Notes: generated by a model from the letters alone, not told the origin. DNA of 64,000 nt from CAVQWH01 sp963717595 (GCA_963717595.1 CAVQWH010000001.1:62001-126000); one strand, 5' to 3'; positions 27,730-37,062 are shown, numbered from the stretch's first letter. Program-made: numbers and translations.

Positions 27730-28308
27730 CTAAACTCGCAAAGCAACCTTACCTCTGCGCCATATAAGCAATCCTGTTAGCATAAAGTTTACTAGCACAA
27801 TAAATACAGGGTTAGCCGCACTTGTAACCTTAAACTGCGTAACAGCACCTAGGGTAAACATAGCGCCTAATCCAGAGAGTGCAAAAGTTATCCATGTTTC
27901 TTCGTGAGGTTTTTGCCATGCATGCTTGTACGTAGGAAGTGCGCCAACTAAATCTATACCTATAGAAGCTATTATTGCTATAGCTGGCGAATTAAAAACC
28001 CACCACAAAATCAGCCCAATTATGGCCGCGATTTGGCAGCTAATATCAAAAGCAGTAAATTCTTTCTCGCCATACTTAAAACCAAGAATAACCACGGTAA
28101 GACATTCCACACCCGCAGCAGTAGACAGTATGCCAGCTGGCCACTGATGATCACTAAAAGACGCAGCAGCGGAAATAGCTGCGAGCAAAAACCACGTGAA
28201 CCAAGAAACTACACGCGGCTTAGTCCTTTTCTTTAAAATGTCATAGATATAAGGAGCAACAGCAGCAATGGTTAAGATGCTGCTGATAATAACAAGAGCT
28301 GTTTTCAT
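27730..28308 (-). CDS. PQ-loop/SemiSWEET-like multi-pass membrane protein
   Basis: 192 residues with about seven membrane helices. The first helix pair contains PYIYDILKKRTKPRVVSWFTW, close to the PQ-loop pattern, and a second half has a similar PTYKHAWQKPHEETWITF, so the protein looks like two fused three-helix units. A sugar or small-metabolite carrier is possible. The function is not established. Confidence 0.6.
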   Translation of the reverse strand: MKTALVIISSILTIAAVAPYIYDILKKRTKPRVVSWFTWFLLAAISAAASFSDHQWPAGILSTAAGVECLTVVILGFKYGEKEFTAFDISCQIAAIIGLILWWVFNSPAIAIIASIGIDLVGALPTYKHAWQKPHEETWITFALSGLGAMFTLGAVTQFKVTSAANPVFIVLVNFMLTGLLIWRRGKVALRV

Positions 28309-28333
28309 ATTGGTTCAATGATAGCAGTTTTGT

Positions 28334-28660
28334 CTACTTGTATGTCTTAAGTGCCTCTGGGTCATACCAAGGCGTATAATCTACGGTAATCTCGTCGCCA
28401 GCCTTGATTCCTTTTGTCACTATAAGAACTCTTTTTCTACCTTGGCGTATATCGGCGTTCGGACTGTATGAATGGTTTACGAATCCACCGAGCGGCGTTC
28501 TAACTAGATCGTCTTTGGTACCCTTATATTCAAAGTGGGATATACCAAGCTCAGTGCCCTCCGGGATGTCCTCTGTAGCAAATAGGCCCAGACCATGTAT
28601 TTTAGAGGGCTTGATGGTCACGGATTTTGGAAGCGGCTTAAAATGTTTTATGTCACTCAT
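28334..28660 (-). CDS. SET-domain protein (putative protein lysine methyltransferase)
   Basis: A minimal 108-residue SET domain. It shows the N-terminal GLGLFATEDIPEGTEL, the SAM and pseudoknot motif GFVNHSYSPNADI, and GDEITVDYTPWYD at the end. Bacterial single-domain SET proteins methylate protein lysines, but the target here is unknown. The cysteine-rich post-SET region is absent. It starts 8 bases inside the end of glyS. Confidence 0.85.
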   Translation of the reverse strand: MSDIKHFKPLPKSVTIKPSKIHGLGLFATEDIPEGTELGISHFEYKGTKDDLVRTPLGGFVNHSYSPNADIRQGRKRVLIVTKGIKAGDEITVDYTPWYDPEALKTYK

Positions 28661-30038
28661 TTAATGCTCCTTTAGTCTCATTTATTTTGATTCTCTTTTG
28701 TTCAGTAGTATCTCTATCACGGATAGTTACAGTATCATCTTCAAGAGTTTGGAAATCTATTACTACGTGGTGCAAAACGCCGATTTCGTCGCTGCGGCGG
28801 TAGCGTTTGCCAATGTTGCCGTTGTCGTCCCAATTTACTGCGCCGTGCTTTTTCTTTAGCGCTTGGTAAACTTCGCGCGCCTTCTCCACCAGCTCTGGCT
28901 TATTTTTAAGCAGCGGTGAAACGGCATATTTTACCGGTGCGATGTTTTCTGGCAGCTTCAAATAAACGCGCTTTTCGCCACCGATTTCGTCTTCCGTATA
29001 TGCGGCATCTAGCACGGCCATAACGGCGCGTTCTACACCAAAGCTTGGCTCTATTACGTGCGGAATAAACTTTTCGTTCGTACCTTTGATGGTGTATTCC
29101 ATGCTGCGGCCGCTGGCTTTTTGAATATTGCTAAGGTCGAAATCCGTGCGATAAGCCAAGCCCATCAGCTCTTCGCGGCCGATTGGATAGTCGTATTCAA
29201 TGTCTATCGTGCGCTTGCTGTAATGCGCTCTGTCGTCTTCTGGAACTTCTAACTCATGAATTTTCTTTTTAGGTAACCCAAGCTTTTCTAAAAACGCGTG
29301 CACGTCTTTTAGCAGCGCCTCAAAAGCCTTTTCCCACTCTTTTGGATTAACGAAATATTCGATTTCCATTTGCTCAAACTCACGCGAGCGGAACACAAAA
29401 TCGCGCGGGCTGATTTCATTGCGAAACGCCTTGCCCATTTGCGCTATACCAAACGGCAAGTCGGGATAAAAGCTGTCTATTACGTTTTTATAGTTGGTAA
29501 AAATACCTTGGGCAGTTTCTGGGCGCAAATACACCCTTGAAGAATCGCCTTCACCCTCCATTTCTCCAAGTAGCTCTCTAAATACAAACTCTTTACCCTT
29601 TGGAATATTAAGAGGCCGCCTTTAATTCTAATTTCATCCGCCGTGGGTGCCAGCTTTTGTCCTAAACATCATATTAAACTGGCGCGGCTCACTGAATTTG
29701 TCCTTTGTGCCACAGACCGGACATTTTTTATCTTCAACATGGTCTTGGCGCAAGCGTGAATGACAATTCAGGCACTCGACCATAGGGTCATTAAATCCTG
29801 TGGCGTGGCCGCTGGCTTCCCAGACTTTTTTATTCATTAAAATCGCCGCGTCAACACCAAACATGTCATCGCGCTCGGTTACAAAAGTTTGCCACCAAAG
29901 ATTCATAATGTTTCGCTTTAGCTGCACGCCAAGCGGGCCGTAATCCCACGTGCCACTCAGACCACCATAAACTCCAGAGCCTTGGTAAATAAACCCGCGG
30001 CGTTTAGCTAGGCTAACTATGTTCTCTAAACTCGTCAT
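28653..30038 (-). CDS. glyS: Glycyl-tRNA synthetase, interrupted by stops
   Basis: Class II alpha2-type GlyRS. The first 134 residues carry the N-terminal catalytic part and a zinc-type C-x2-C...C-x2-C (VECLNCHS, KKCPVCG). The second part has RPETAQGIF, RNEISPRDFVFRSREFEQMEIEYF, and the anticodon domain. Both halves share one frame, but codons near 29615-29635 read TGA, AAT, TAG, AAT, TAA. Around them the +1 frame is open (DEIRIKGGLL), so either two compensating indels or an insertion of about 80 bases is present. TATACT lies 10 bases before ATG 30038, which suggests a leaderless message. An essential gene, so the lesion is probably an error or a tolerated insertion. Confidence 0.8.
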
Positions 30039-30059
30039 ATTACAGTTTAGTATAGCAGA

Positions 30060-30734
30060 TTAATCGCCAACTGCCCTGGCAACCGACAAGCAATCGTTTA
30101 GAACGCGCTCTACGCCCGATAGTTTTGCTATGACTTCGGGCTTTTTTAGATGTAAAAGTTTCAAAAGTTTTAAATGGTCGGCCGAGAAAGTGCCTTTTTC
30201 GTCCTCCACGAACGACATTTCGGCGATGTCGAAGCGATAGTTTTTCTCGGCTTTTAGCGGCTGTCCGCTGGTGTCGCTGCCTAGGTTTAGCCCATGGCCC
30301 ATTGCGTCAGCCAGGTTTAAATAAAACCAAGCTTCGGTTAAATTAAGCGGAATATTTTTGTTGTTCAAGCTTTCTAGCATAGTTTTAGCAGCGTCGTAAA
30401 ACTTGGGCTCGTTTAAATATTCGTCTAGTTTGGAAAGGCGTTTCAGGGCTTCATAACTAAACTGCAAGCGCTCGTAATCTTCCATAACAAAGGTGAAAAA
30501 CTTTTTAAGCCGCGCTGATGTGATGACGCCCATGTCGCTTTTGCCATAGCGCACCACTACGTCGGTAACCGCTAAAAGTTCTATGCCGCCCGCTAGTTTG
30601 CTGCCTTCGCGCCGCACCCCTTTGGCAATGCCGCTGAGTTTGCCATTTTGTGGTGTGAGGAGCTGCAAAATCCTGTCGGACTCACCGTAGTTTATGCGCC
30701 GTAAAATGATGGCTTCGGTGCGAATCGGACCCAT
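30060..30734 (-). CDS. recO: DNA repair protein RecO
   Basis: RecO loads RecA at gaps together with RecR. ATG 30734 gives the family N-terminus MGPIRTEAIILRRINYGESDRIL followed by an OB-fold with GKLSGIAKGVRR. The helical part follows. The C-terminal zinc cysteines of many RecO proteins are missing and the protein is short at 224 residues, as is common in reduced genomes. An in-frame extension upstream overlaps the response regulator and shows no similarity, so it is excluded. Its start overlaps the regulator stop. Confidence 0.85.
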   Translation of the reverse strand: MGPIRTEAIILRRINYGESDRILQLLTPQNGKLSGIAKGVRREGSKLAGGIELLAVTDVVVRYGKSDMGVITSARLKKFFTFVMEDYERLQFSYEALKRLSKLDEYLNEPKFYDAAKTMLESLNNKNIPLNLTEAWFYLNLADAMGHGLNLGSDTSGQPLKAEKNYRFDIAEMSFVEDEKGTFSADHLKLLKLLHLKKPEVIAKLSGVERVLNDCLSVARAVGD

Positions 30735-31105
30735 CAGTTTACCTTCTTTAAAGTGCTGACCAGCTCTTTTGGCGTAAGATGGGCTTTGTCTAAAACCGCT
30801 GCAACGCCATAGCTTTTTAGCGACTCGGCGTCTATTTGATGCCGTTTGAGAGTAGTGCAAAGAACCACAGGAATTGAATTAGTGTCGGTGTAAGATTGCA
30901 GCTCATTTAGCAGGGCAAAAGCATTCACGCCAGGTAGCAAAACATCTAGCAAAATGACGCTTGGTAAATCCTCGTCAATAACATCTAAAGCTTCTTTGGG
31001 GCTTTTTACTGCGCTCACCTGCCAGCCAGCCTCGCTTAAAATGAGCTTGAAGCTGTCGGCCAGCCAAGAATCATCTTCAACTATTAAAACAGTGTCTTTT
31101 TTCAT
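30734..31105 (-). CDS. Stand-alone receiver domain response regulator
   Basis: A 123-residue CheY-like domain. Acid pair D11-D12, phospho-acceptor D54 in ILLDVLLPG, a threonine in LCTTLK and the lysine in VLDKAHLTP. There is no output domain. It overlaps the histidine kinase gene by 4 bases, so the two form a pair. Confidence 0.9.
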   Translation of the reverse strand: MKKDTVLIVEDDSWLADSFKLILSEAGWQVSAVKSPKEALDVIDEDLPSVILLDVLLPGVNAFALLNELQSYTDTNSIPVVLCTTLKRHQIDAESLKSYGVAAVLDKAHLTPKELVSTLKKVN

Positions 31106-31863
31106 GAAGGTAGAAAGCTAAGCTGCTTCACAGATTGGGTTTCAATAAAGAAAGTTGCCCCCACCTGACGATGCGCAATGGCGCCAAGGCGCCCATCCAT
31201 AGCTTCTGCAAATTGCCCTGCGATATAAAGCCCTAAACCGCTAGCAGCCGGATTTTTACTGACAGGTTGCGGCATCTTGCCCAGTCTTTCTCGTAAACGA
31301 CGAAAAACATCTTTGGAGATTTGCGGACCCCAGTCGCGCACACTAAGCCTGACCGTTGAGTCGCCCGAGCGCTTTCTAACGCTTAAAATAATTGGTTGCT
31401 GGGAATCTGTCGTGTGCGTTAAAGCATTGTCACACAAACCTAGCGTAGCGCTGCGAAGCAGCTCGTGATGTGCCAAAGCCAGCGTGGGTTGCTTTGGCAG
31501 ATGAAGTTCTATCTTTTTATCCATCGCCTTTAAAAGTGGTGTTAGCTCGTGGGCTACATCTTCGCACAAGCGAGAGGTTTGCACCGGTTCAAGTGCGAAT
31601 TCAGCTTCAGACAGCCTGGTACTGCGAGTTAAGGCTTCTACAAGCCGCATGGAGCGCTCACTAGTTAGCTTTATTCTCTCAGCTATCTGCTTCTTATCTG
31701 CCGTTTTTGTCAGCTGATCGTCTTGTAGCAAAAGGGAAAGCTGGCGAATTAGCACCAGCGGCGCCTTCAGTTCATGCGCTGCTGCAACTAATGATTCGTT
31801 ATCAGCTAACGCGCTAGATAACTGCTGATCCCTCGCCTCCATATCTAGTAAGTAGTGTAGCAC
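31102..31863 (-). CDS. Cytosolic sensor histidine kinase
   Basis: A 253-residue kinase without membrane or sensor domains. The H box is AAAHELKAPLVLIRQL with H30, the N box has CDNALTHT with N146, and the G box SGLGLYIAGQFAEAMDGRL precedes the C-terminal strand. It should phosphorylate the adjacent receiver protein. The signal it reads is not apparent. Confidence 0.88.
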   Translation of the reverse strand: MLHYLLDMEARDQQLSSALADNESLVAAAHELKAPLVLIRQLSLLLQDDQLTKTADKKQIAERIKLTSERSMRLVEALTRSTRLSEAEFALEPVQTSRLCEDVAHELTPLLKAMDKKIELHLPKQPTLALAHHELLRSATLGLCDNALTHTTDSQQPIILSVRKRSGDSTVRLSVRDWGPQISKDVFRRLRERLGKMPQPVSKNPAASGLGLYIAGQFAEAMDGRLGAIAHRQVGATFFIETQSVKQLSFLPS

Positions 31864-31899
31864 ATTTTAGGCTACACTACTTTTTGTCTAGGATTGGTT

Positions 31900-32560
31900 T
31901 TATGGGTTAAATGTCAGAGATTTAACTACGTTATTAAAGTCTGGTACGTAAGATTGCAAGTCGGTTTGTAAAACAAGTGTTTTGTCGCGAACCTTGAAGA
32001 TTACGGCTGCTCCATTAACTTGTGGTGTGAAGTGTCCGTCTAGCCTAGTACCGTTATACCCAGAAGCTTGGGCTACGGAACTACGCAATGCGCCGCTTTG
32101 TAGCAATCCTTGGTACTGTTGTAAGACTTGGGAATAGTTCTGGTCTAAAATAGAAACTCTCAAGCCAAACTTGTTATTACCATTTACTGATGGAACTTGG
32201 TCTTTGTTTAAGTAAGCTGCATAAGTCCCGCCATTGCCTGGATTGTCGATATAAACACTCCAGGTTTTAGGGTAGTTAAAAGAGACACGGCCAAGGTCAT
32301 CTCGGCCCGATGAATTGCTGGTTTGGTTCTTTTTCACGCTGGGCGAAATCTTTAGTATCTTGATTTAATTGCTGCTGCTTTGCGTCTGCTACGGCAGTGC
32401 CAACCTTGCTGTCGACGTTAGTTTTTTGATCATTGTAGTTCACGAGCGCCCAGATCATCACCGAACCAAGCACTAATACTAAAATACTAAGTACTATATT
32501 GATAACTAATTGGCCGGTTACGACGCCAGATTCTTGTTGTAAAATGCGTTTAGTCTTCAT
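31900..32560 (-). CDS. Membrane-anchored PsbP/pilin-like protein (frameshifted)
   Basis: A short basic N-terminus with one membrane helix (about residues 17-44) leads into a soluble domain VSFNYPKTWSVYIDNPG...KSLTFNP that resembles PsbP-like domains of bacterial secreted lipoproteins. The N-terminal frame ends at IGPR near 32297. Removing one base near 32305 joins it directly to DDLGRVSFNYP. Rejoined length is about 219 residues. Two overlapping genes are possible but less likely, because the downstream frame alone has no signal or anchor. The protein at 60.4 kb has a similar topology. Confidence 0.6.
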
Positions 32561-32602
32561 GCCGATAACTATACCCTACTAAACGGAGGTTTGTAAAGAT
32601 GC

Positions 32603-33109
32603 TTATGGTTTTAGTTTGTAAAGATGCATTGGCCCGACCCTTTTTTGCATCGGAACGCTGGCAGGTAACTTAAAGCCGTAGCTAATGATATTCAGAGGGC
32701 GCTTGGTTGTCGCTACATGAGATTTTAAGTAGCGCTCCAGACGTTTCATGTCACGCCCGTTGATAAAAACATAAACCAAAGTCGTCTCAGCCGGTAAGCC
32801 CATTAGCCAAAAATCGCCCCACTTAGTAGTTTGGTTTTTATAGCCTCGTCCTAAAACCCAGGCTGCAAGAACTAAAAAAGGATTCAGCTCGTAGCCGATA
32901 GCTTTAGCACCCTTTTTTGAGGCATATCTAAGCAAGCCGCCATCGCCAGAACCTAAATCTACGACTAGATCCCGCGATCCGACTTTATACAGCTCGTCAA
33001 AAGCTTGCTGGCGCTGGCGTTTTAAGGTGGGAACATAAGGTGCCCCGCGAAAAACTACCAGCCCAAAACTGGCTAGTAGCAGGCCGCCTAAAAGCCACCA
33101 GCCAAACAC
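32603..33109 (-). CDS. Membrane-anchored SAM methyltransferase (FAM173/lysine methyltransferase-like)
   Basis: A 168-residue class I methyltransferase. An N-terminal membrane helix (about 3-20) is followed by PYVPTLKRQRQQAFDEL, the SAM loop VVDLGSGDGGLLRYA near 49-62, and GYELNPFLVLAAW. An N-terminal helix plus P-x-V-P/T before the fold is the arrangement of the FAM173 family, which includes ANTKMT and ATPSCKMT, the lysine methyltransferases of mitochondrial carriers and the ATP synthase c-subunit. The target here is unknown. Confidence 0.68.
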   Translation of the reverse strand: MFGWWLLGGLLLASFGLVVFRGAPYVPTLKRQRQQAFDELYKVGSRDLVVDLGSGDGGLLRYASKKGAKAIGYELNPFLVLAAWVLGRGYKNQTTKWGDFWLMGLPAETTLVYVFINGRDMKRLERYLKSHVATTKRPLNIISYGFKLPASVPMQKRVGPMHLYKLKP

Positions 33110-33321
33110 TACTTCTCCTCTTGGTCAAAGCGTTTGGATAAAACAGTTATCTCGTTTTTTAGCTCGCTTAGCTGCTTTTCGATTTCGTCAGAAAGTTCAT
33201 CGGCTTCTTTGAACTTCTTTAAAGCATCTTCAATTGAAAAATCTTCTTGGTCGAACCAAGCCACCAACTCATCGAGTCTTTTTAGCTTAGCGCTTAAATC
33301 TGAACTACTTTTTGCTGACAT
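33109..33321 (-). CDS. xseB: Exodeoxyribonuclease VII small subunit XseB
   Basis: A 70-residue, all-helical acidic protein with LDELVAWFDQEDFSIEDALKKFKEADEL, the XseB pattern. Its start overlaps the end of xseA by 17 bases, the usual coupling. Confidence 0.88.
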   Translation of the reverse strand: MSAKSSSDLSAKLKRLDELVAWFDQEDFSIEDALKKFKEADELSDEIEKQLSELKNEITVLSKRFDQEEK

Positions 33322-34429
33322 TTATAACTCCTGTTTTAATTATAACTTTTTGCAACTCAATGGCTAATTCACTGCCCTTTTGCAGCTTAGTTGCGTTCTC
33401 GCTATTTATAACTTCGCCCTGACCGCGCACAATTGCATAGCCGCGCTTTAAAACTTGGTTAGGGTTAACTTGGTTTAAGCTGCGTACCAAAGCTTGATAG
33501 TCCGTCTGGATTTGCCTTTGGCGATGCACCAAAGCCCCATAACTACTTCGCATAGCCTCAGTTACTTCTCGTTGCTTGGTATCAAGCTGATTTTTAGTTA
33601 TTTCTAATATACGCTTTAAAGTGTAGTGCGAGCCTTCGATAATTTGATTCTTATCTGGCACTAAAATCTGTGCTGCGTTGCTAGGAGTACTAGCCCGCTG
33701 GTCTGCTACCATGTCCGCTAGCGTAATATCTGTTTCATGCCCTACTCCAACCAAAGTAGGCACGCGGCTGGCCGCGATTGCCCGGGTTAAAGGTTCGTCG
33801 TTAAAAGCCGCTAAGTCATCGGCGCTACCGCCGCCGCGCACAATCACAATTACTTCAGGCGGTTCCGAGGCTTCATTAAAATATTGTAGCGCCCTAATAA
33901 TTTGCCCGGGCGCACTGCTACCTTGCACTAACACATGCGCTACTTCAACTTTTAAGCCGCCAAAGCGCTGGTTTAAAATCTTTGTAAAATCGGCAAAGCC
34001 CGCTGCTTCCGTAGAGCTGATAACGCCTATCCTGGAAGGTAAACTTGGCAAAGGCCTCTTGCGCTCTGGCTCAAACAAACCCTCTTTGGCCAACTTGGCT
34101 TTCAAAAGCTCAAAAGCTCTCTTCAAACTTCCCTCGCCCACTAGATCAATACGTTTTACGGTCAGGCTAAACTTTCCCCAGTCAGTAATTTTAGGCTGGG
34201 CAAAAACTTCAACTTTCATGCCGTCTTCCAGGGCCGTACGCAGCTGATATTTCATCATAAAACAACTAAGGGTCGATTTGTCGTCTTTAATATCAAAAAA
34301 TACATATTTATTTTGGCTGATCTTAAAATTGCTAATTTCCCCGACAACACTTAAATCAGGATAAGCACTGTCTAGCGTTTGGTTAATTACCGCTATACAT
34401 TGGCTAACGCTCAGCTGGACCGTTGTCAT
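33305..34429 (-). CDS. xseA: Exodeoxyribonuclease VII large subunit XseA
   Basis: Exonuclease VII degrades single-stranded DNA in repair. The N-terminal OB domain begins QLSVSQCIAVINQTLD and contains GEISNFKISQNKYVFFDIKDD. The catalytic region has SRIGVISSTEAAGFADF, IVIVRGGGSADDLAAFNDE and VGVGHETDITLADMVADQRASTPSNAA. 374 residues, at the short end for the family. Its start overlaps the following membrane protein gene by 26 bases. Confidence 0.95.
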   Translation of the reverse strand: MTTVQLSVSQCIAVINQTLDSAYPDLSVVGEISNFKISQNKYVFFDIKDDKSTLSCFMMKYQLRTALEDGMKVEVFAQPKITDWGKFSLTVKRIDLVGEGSLKRAFELLKAKLAKEGLFEPERKRPLPSLPSRIGVISSTEAAGFADFTKILNQRFGGLKVEVAHVLVQGSSAPGQIIRALQYFNEASEPPEVIVIVRGGGSADDLAAFNDEPLTRAIAASRVPTLVGVGHETDITLADMVADQRASTPSNAAQILVPDKNQIIEGSHYTLKRILEITKNQLDTKQREVTEAMRSSYGALVHRQRQIQTDYQALVRSLNQVNPNQVLKRGYAIVRGQGEVINSENATKLQKGSELAIELQKVIIKTGVINVSKK

Positions 34430-35462
34430 GGTCGTATTTCCAAATAGTTAGTTGATAAAATACGTAGCCGGTTCCGATGGTAAGAAGCAACAATATAACG
34501 CGGGCAAGCAGCACACCTGCAATTGATAGGCCTTGGCTTATGCCAGCTACCGCTAGAAAAGCAATCATTAAAGCTTCAAAAGCACCTGCGCCGCCGGGCG
34601 TAATTACTATAAACCCAGCAAATGAAGCTAGGCCGTAAGCAATAATAATAGGCGCCGGATTCACTAAACTACCCAGCGACCAAAAAACCAGCGAGTAAGG
34701 CAAGATGTCCAGTACCATGAAAAGTAGACCCCATAAATATGGCTTTAAAAGCAGCTTTTTGTCTGCCTTTAGGGCGACATAGTCTACATGGATTTCGTCA
34801 AAAAACTTCCCTACTACATCCAGATCAAAAATGTCTTTTTTATGGCCTGCGGTTACCCAACCGACAAAGCCATTAATTATTTTTGTTGACCAACGTGCAA
34901 ACGAATTAAGACGCGTTTTGCTGTTTGCAAGATACATTCCAAATACTAGGGTAAAAATCGTCAAAGTAGTCAGCAGTGTACTAAACATTAAAATAGGGCG
35001 ACTCACGCCGCTATCCCAAGTTACAGCCACTACAGAGATAATAAGCAAAGTAGTAAATGCCAAGAACCCTACAGCATAGCGCACAATCAGTGCTAAAGTG
35101 GATCGGCTAGCCGGCACGCCCATTTTGCTAAGCCGCCAACCAATATATGAAAACCCTGACACTCCTCCGCTTGGCAAAACATGGTTTACAAAGTTGCCCT
35201 CAGTCGCTATACGGGCCAAAGACCAGCGAGATGCATCATGCAGCTCGTTTTTATCTCGTAAGTAAGTAAATATCATCTCGCCTACTGCGTAATACGAAAT
35301 CAGCTGGGTTGGGATAATCAATAGCAAAATCCATAAATTTACCTGGCCTAGCAGGTGCCACGCTTGTGCTATTTCGTGCCTAGACAAAAAAACTATAAGA
35401 GCTATCAGCAGAAAAGTAACACCGCTTAACCAGCCTTTAAAAGATAGTTTTTTTAGCTTCAT
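34404..35462 (-). CDS. LPG-synthase-TM/AglD-like integral membrane protein
   Basis: About eight membrane helices with NHVLPSGGVSGFSYIGWRL and FAGFIVITPGGAGAFE, the signature of the lysylphosphatidylglycerol synthase membrane domain family (UPF0104). No aminoacyl transferase domain is present, so a lipid flippase or lipid-linked sugar role is more likely. I choose ATG 35462, MKLKKLSFKG, because TATAAT lies 9 bases upstream. The frame continues further 5' into the divergent gene. Confidence 0.78.
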   Translation of the reverse strand: MKLKKLSFKGWLSGVTFLLIALIVFLSRHEIAQAWHLLGQVNLWILLLIIPTQLISYYAVGEMIFTYLRDKNELHDASRWSLARIATEGNFVNHVLPSGGVSGFSYIGWRLSKMGVPASRSTLALIVRYAVGFLAFTTLLIISVVAVTWDSGVSRPILMFSTLLTTLTIFTLVFGMYLANSKTRLNSFARWSTKIINGFVGWVTAGHKKDIFDLDVVGKFFDEIHVDYVALKADKKLLLKPYLWGLLFMVLDILPYSLVFWSLGSLVNPAPIIIAYGLASFAGFIVITPGGAGAFEALMIAFLAVAGISQGLSIAGVLLARVILLLLTIGTGYVFYQLTIWKYDHDNGPAER

Positions 35463-35471
35463 ACTTTGGCT

Positions 35472-35504
35472 ATTATACCGGATATTATGAGCTAAAGGTA
35501 TAAT
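35472..35504. promoter_or_regulatory. Divergent -10 elements between two leaderless genes
   Basis: Minus-strand TATAAT (35477-35472) lies 9 bases before ATG 35462. Plus-strand TATAAT (35499-35504) lies 13 bases before ATG 35518. Both messages would have leaders of a few bases only. No clear -35 hexamer is seen for either. Confidence 0.6.
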
Positions 35505-35517
35505 GGATACCGACACT

Positions 35518-36780
35518 ATGAAAACAATATATATTTTAGGGAGACAGCCTAGTATTGGTTTAGCAGAGCTAGAAGCTATATACGGTGCAAATAGCGTATC
35601 AGAAATCGCCCCAGGAATAGCTGCTATTTCTAAAGATCCAGCAAACCGACCTATCGGTAGCGCTATGAAAACCGCCCAACTGCTCACTACTCTACCCGCT
35701 ACATCGTGGCCAGAACTGAGTAACAAAATTATTCGCTATCTTTTGCAAACTCTGCCTAAGGATGGCAAAGTAACTCTTGGCATCAGTGCCTATGGCTCTA
35801 AAGTAGATTCTAAAAAACTCCAAGGCATAGGCTTGAATCTAAAACGCCAAAGACAAAAAGCCAAACTACCTAGCCTACGGCTAGTGCCAAATCGTGCTTC
35901 AACTCTAAACAGTGCCCAAGTTCTGCATAACAAACTGACTAGCAAAAACAAATGGGAGTTGCTGGTAATATTTACTAACAAAAACCAGGTTGTGCTGGCA
36001 AAAACTACAGATGTACAAGACATAGTTGCTTACACTAAGCGCGACCGTGGCCGGCCACGAAGAGATGCGCGTGTCGGCATGCTGCCGCCTAAGCTTGCCC
36101 AGACTATGATTAATTTAGCACTAAACAGATCTGATGTCTCGTCGAACGATGGTGAGCTAGCGCTTCCCGAGTCGAAAGCTTTCGACTCGGCGAAAAAGCG
36201 CCTGAGTGAGACGACGGCATCAGAGCGGTTTAGTAATAATCGAGTCTTGCTTGATCCTTTCTGCGGTACCGGCGTGGTTCTGCAAGAAGCTGCTTTAATG
36301 GGCTATTCGGTTTACGGCACAGACTTAAACGAAAGAATGGTTCACTACACGCGCGATAACTTAAACTGGCTCCAGGACACTCTTAAAATCCGTTTTGAAT
36401 GGTACCTTCACCAAGCCGACGCTACGGATGCCAAGTGGCAAAAGCCCGTTGATTTAGTGGTTAGTGAAACTTATCTTGGCCGCCCTTTTACGTCCAGCCC
36501 TAGCAGAGAAATATTAAATGCTACAATCAACGACTGCAACAGCATAATTAAAAAATTTTTACAAAATATAGCTCCTCAGCTGGAGCCTAAAGTGGCGCTA
36601 TGCCTGGCCGTGCCCGCCTGGTTTGTAAATAATAAAGTTTATCGCCTGCCTTTGCTTGACGACCTCAGAAATATTGGCTATAATCGATTAGATTTTAAGC
36701 ACGCCTCGCATGAAGATTTAATATATCATCGTGAAGGCCAAATCGTTGGCCGCGAGTTACTAGTGTTAACAAGGAGATAA
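35518..36780 (+). CDS. TRM11/THUMP-type tRNA guanine-N2 methyltransferase-like protein
   Basis: The N-terminal 150 residues have the THUMP-like pattern of archaeal and eukaryotic Trm11/Trm-G10 enzymes, including VTLGISAYGSKV. The Rossmann part has LLDPFCGTGVVLQEAALMGYSVYGTDLNERMV. The catalytic N-P-P-Y is replaced by SETYLG (about residue 315), so activity is uncertain. ATG 35518 is used because the upstream ATG 35503 lies within the -10 box. It runs straight into rpmA with 1 base between, so both are co-transcribed. Confidence 0.8.
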   Translation: MKTIYILGRQPSIGLAELEAIYGANSVSEIAPGIAAISKDPANRPIGSAMKTAQLLTTLPATSWPELSNKIIRYLLQTLPKDGKVTLGISAYGSKVDSKKLQGIGLNLKRQRQKAKLPSLRLVPNRASTLNSAQVLHNKLTSKNKWELLVIFTNKNQVVLAKTTDVQDIVAYTKRDRGRPRRDARVGMLPPKLAQTMINLALNRSDVSSNDGELALPESKAFDSAKKRLSETTASERFSNNRVLLDPFCGTGVVLQEAALMGYSVYGTDLNERMVHYTRDNLNWLQDTLKIRFEWYLHQADATDAKWQKPVDLVVSETYLGRPFTSSPSREILNATINDCNSIIKKFLQNIAPQLEPKVALCLAVPAWFVNNKVYRLPLLDDLRNIGYNRLDFKHASHEDLIYHREGQIVGRELLVLTRR

Positions 36781-36781
36781 T

Positions 36782-37054
36782 ATGTCTAAAATTAAAGCCG
36801 GTGGCTCTTCCAAAAATGTCCATGACAGTCCAGGTCAACGCCTGGGAGTTAAGCGTGCCAGCGGACAAAAAGTCCGTAACGGCGAAGTAATCGTACGCCA
36901 AGTTGGCCAAACTAAATTAGCTGGTGCTGGCACCTACCTAAGCCGCAACTTCACTATTCATGCTGCAAAAGACGGCGTGGTTGGCTTTCGCCAAATTAAA
37001 AAGCGCGGCTTTAGTGGTAAAACTTCTCGCCGCACTCAAGTAGTCGTTGAGTAA
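36782..37054 (+). CDS. rpmA: Ribosomal protein bL27
   Basis: 90 residues, SKIKAGGSSKNVHDSPGQRLGVKRASGQ, the conserved bL27 fold near the peptidyl transferase centre. AAGGAG sits 5-6 bases before ATG. The usual rplU partner is not adjacent. The N-terminus is slightly diverged from the A-H-K-K-G-G start of most L27 proteins. Confidence 0.94.
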   Translation: MSKIKAGGSSKNVHDSPGQRLGVKRASGQKVRNGEVIVRQVGQTKLAGAGTYLSRNFTIHAAKDGVVGFRQIKKRGFSGKTSRRTQVVVE

Positions 37055-37062
37055 ACTGTAAA

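Noticed and set aside
30735..30860. N-terminal extension of RecO
   Set aside because: The extra residues overlap the response regulator gene in another frame and have no similarity to RecO.
31900..32560. Two overlapping genes instead of one frameshifted gene
   Set aside because: The second frame lacks a start in a sensible context and the first lacks a folded domain; one base joins them.
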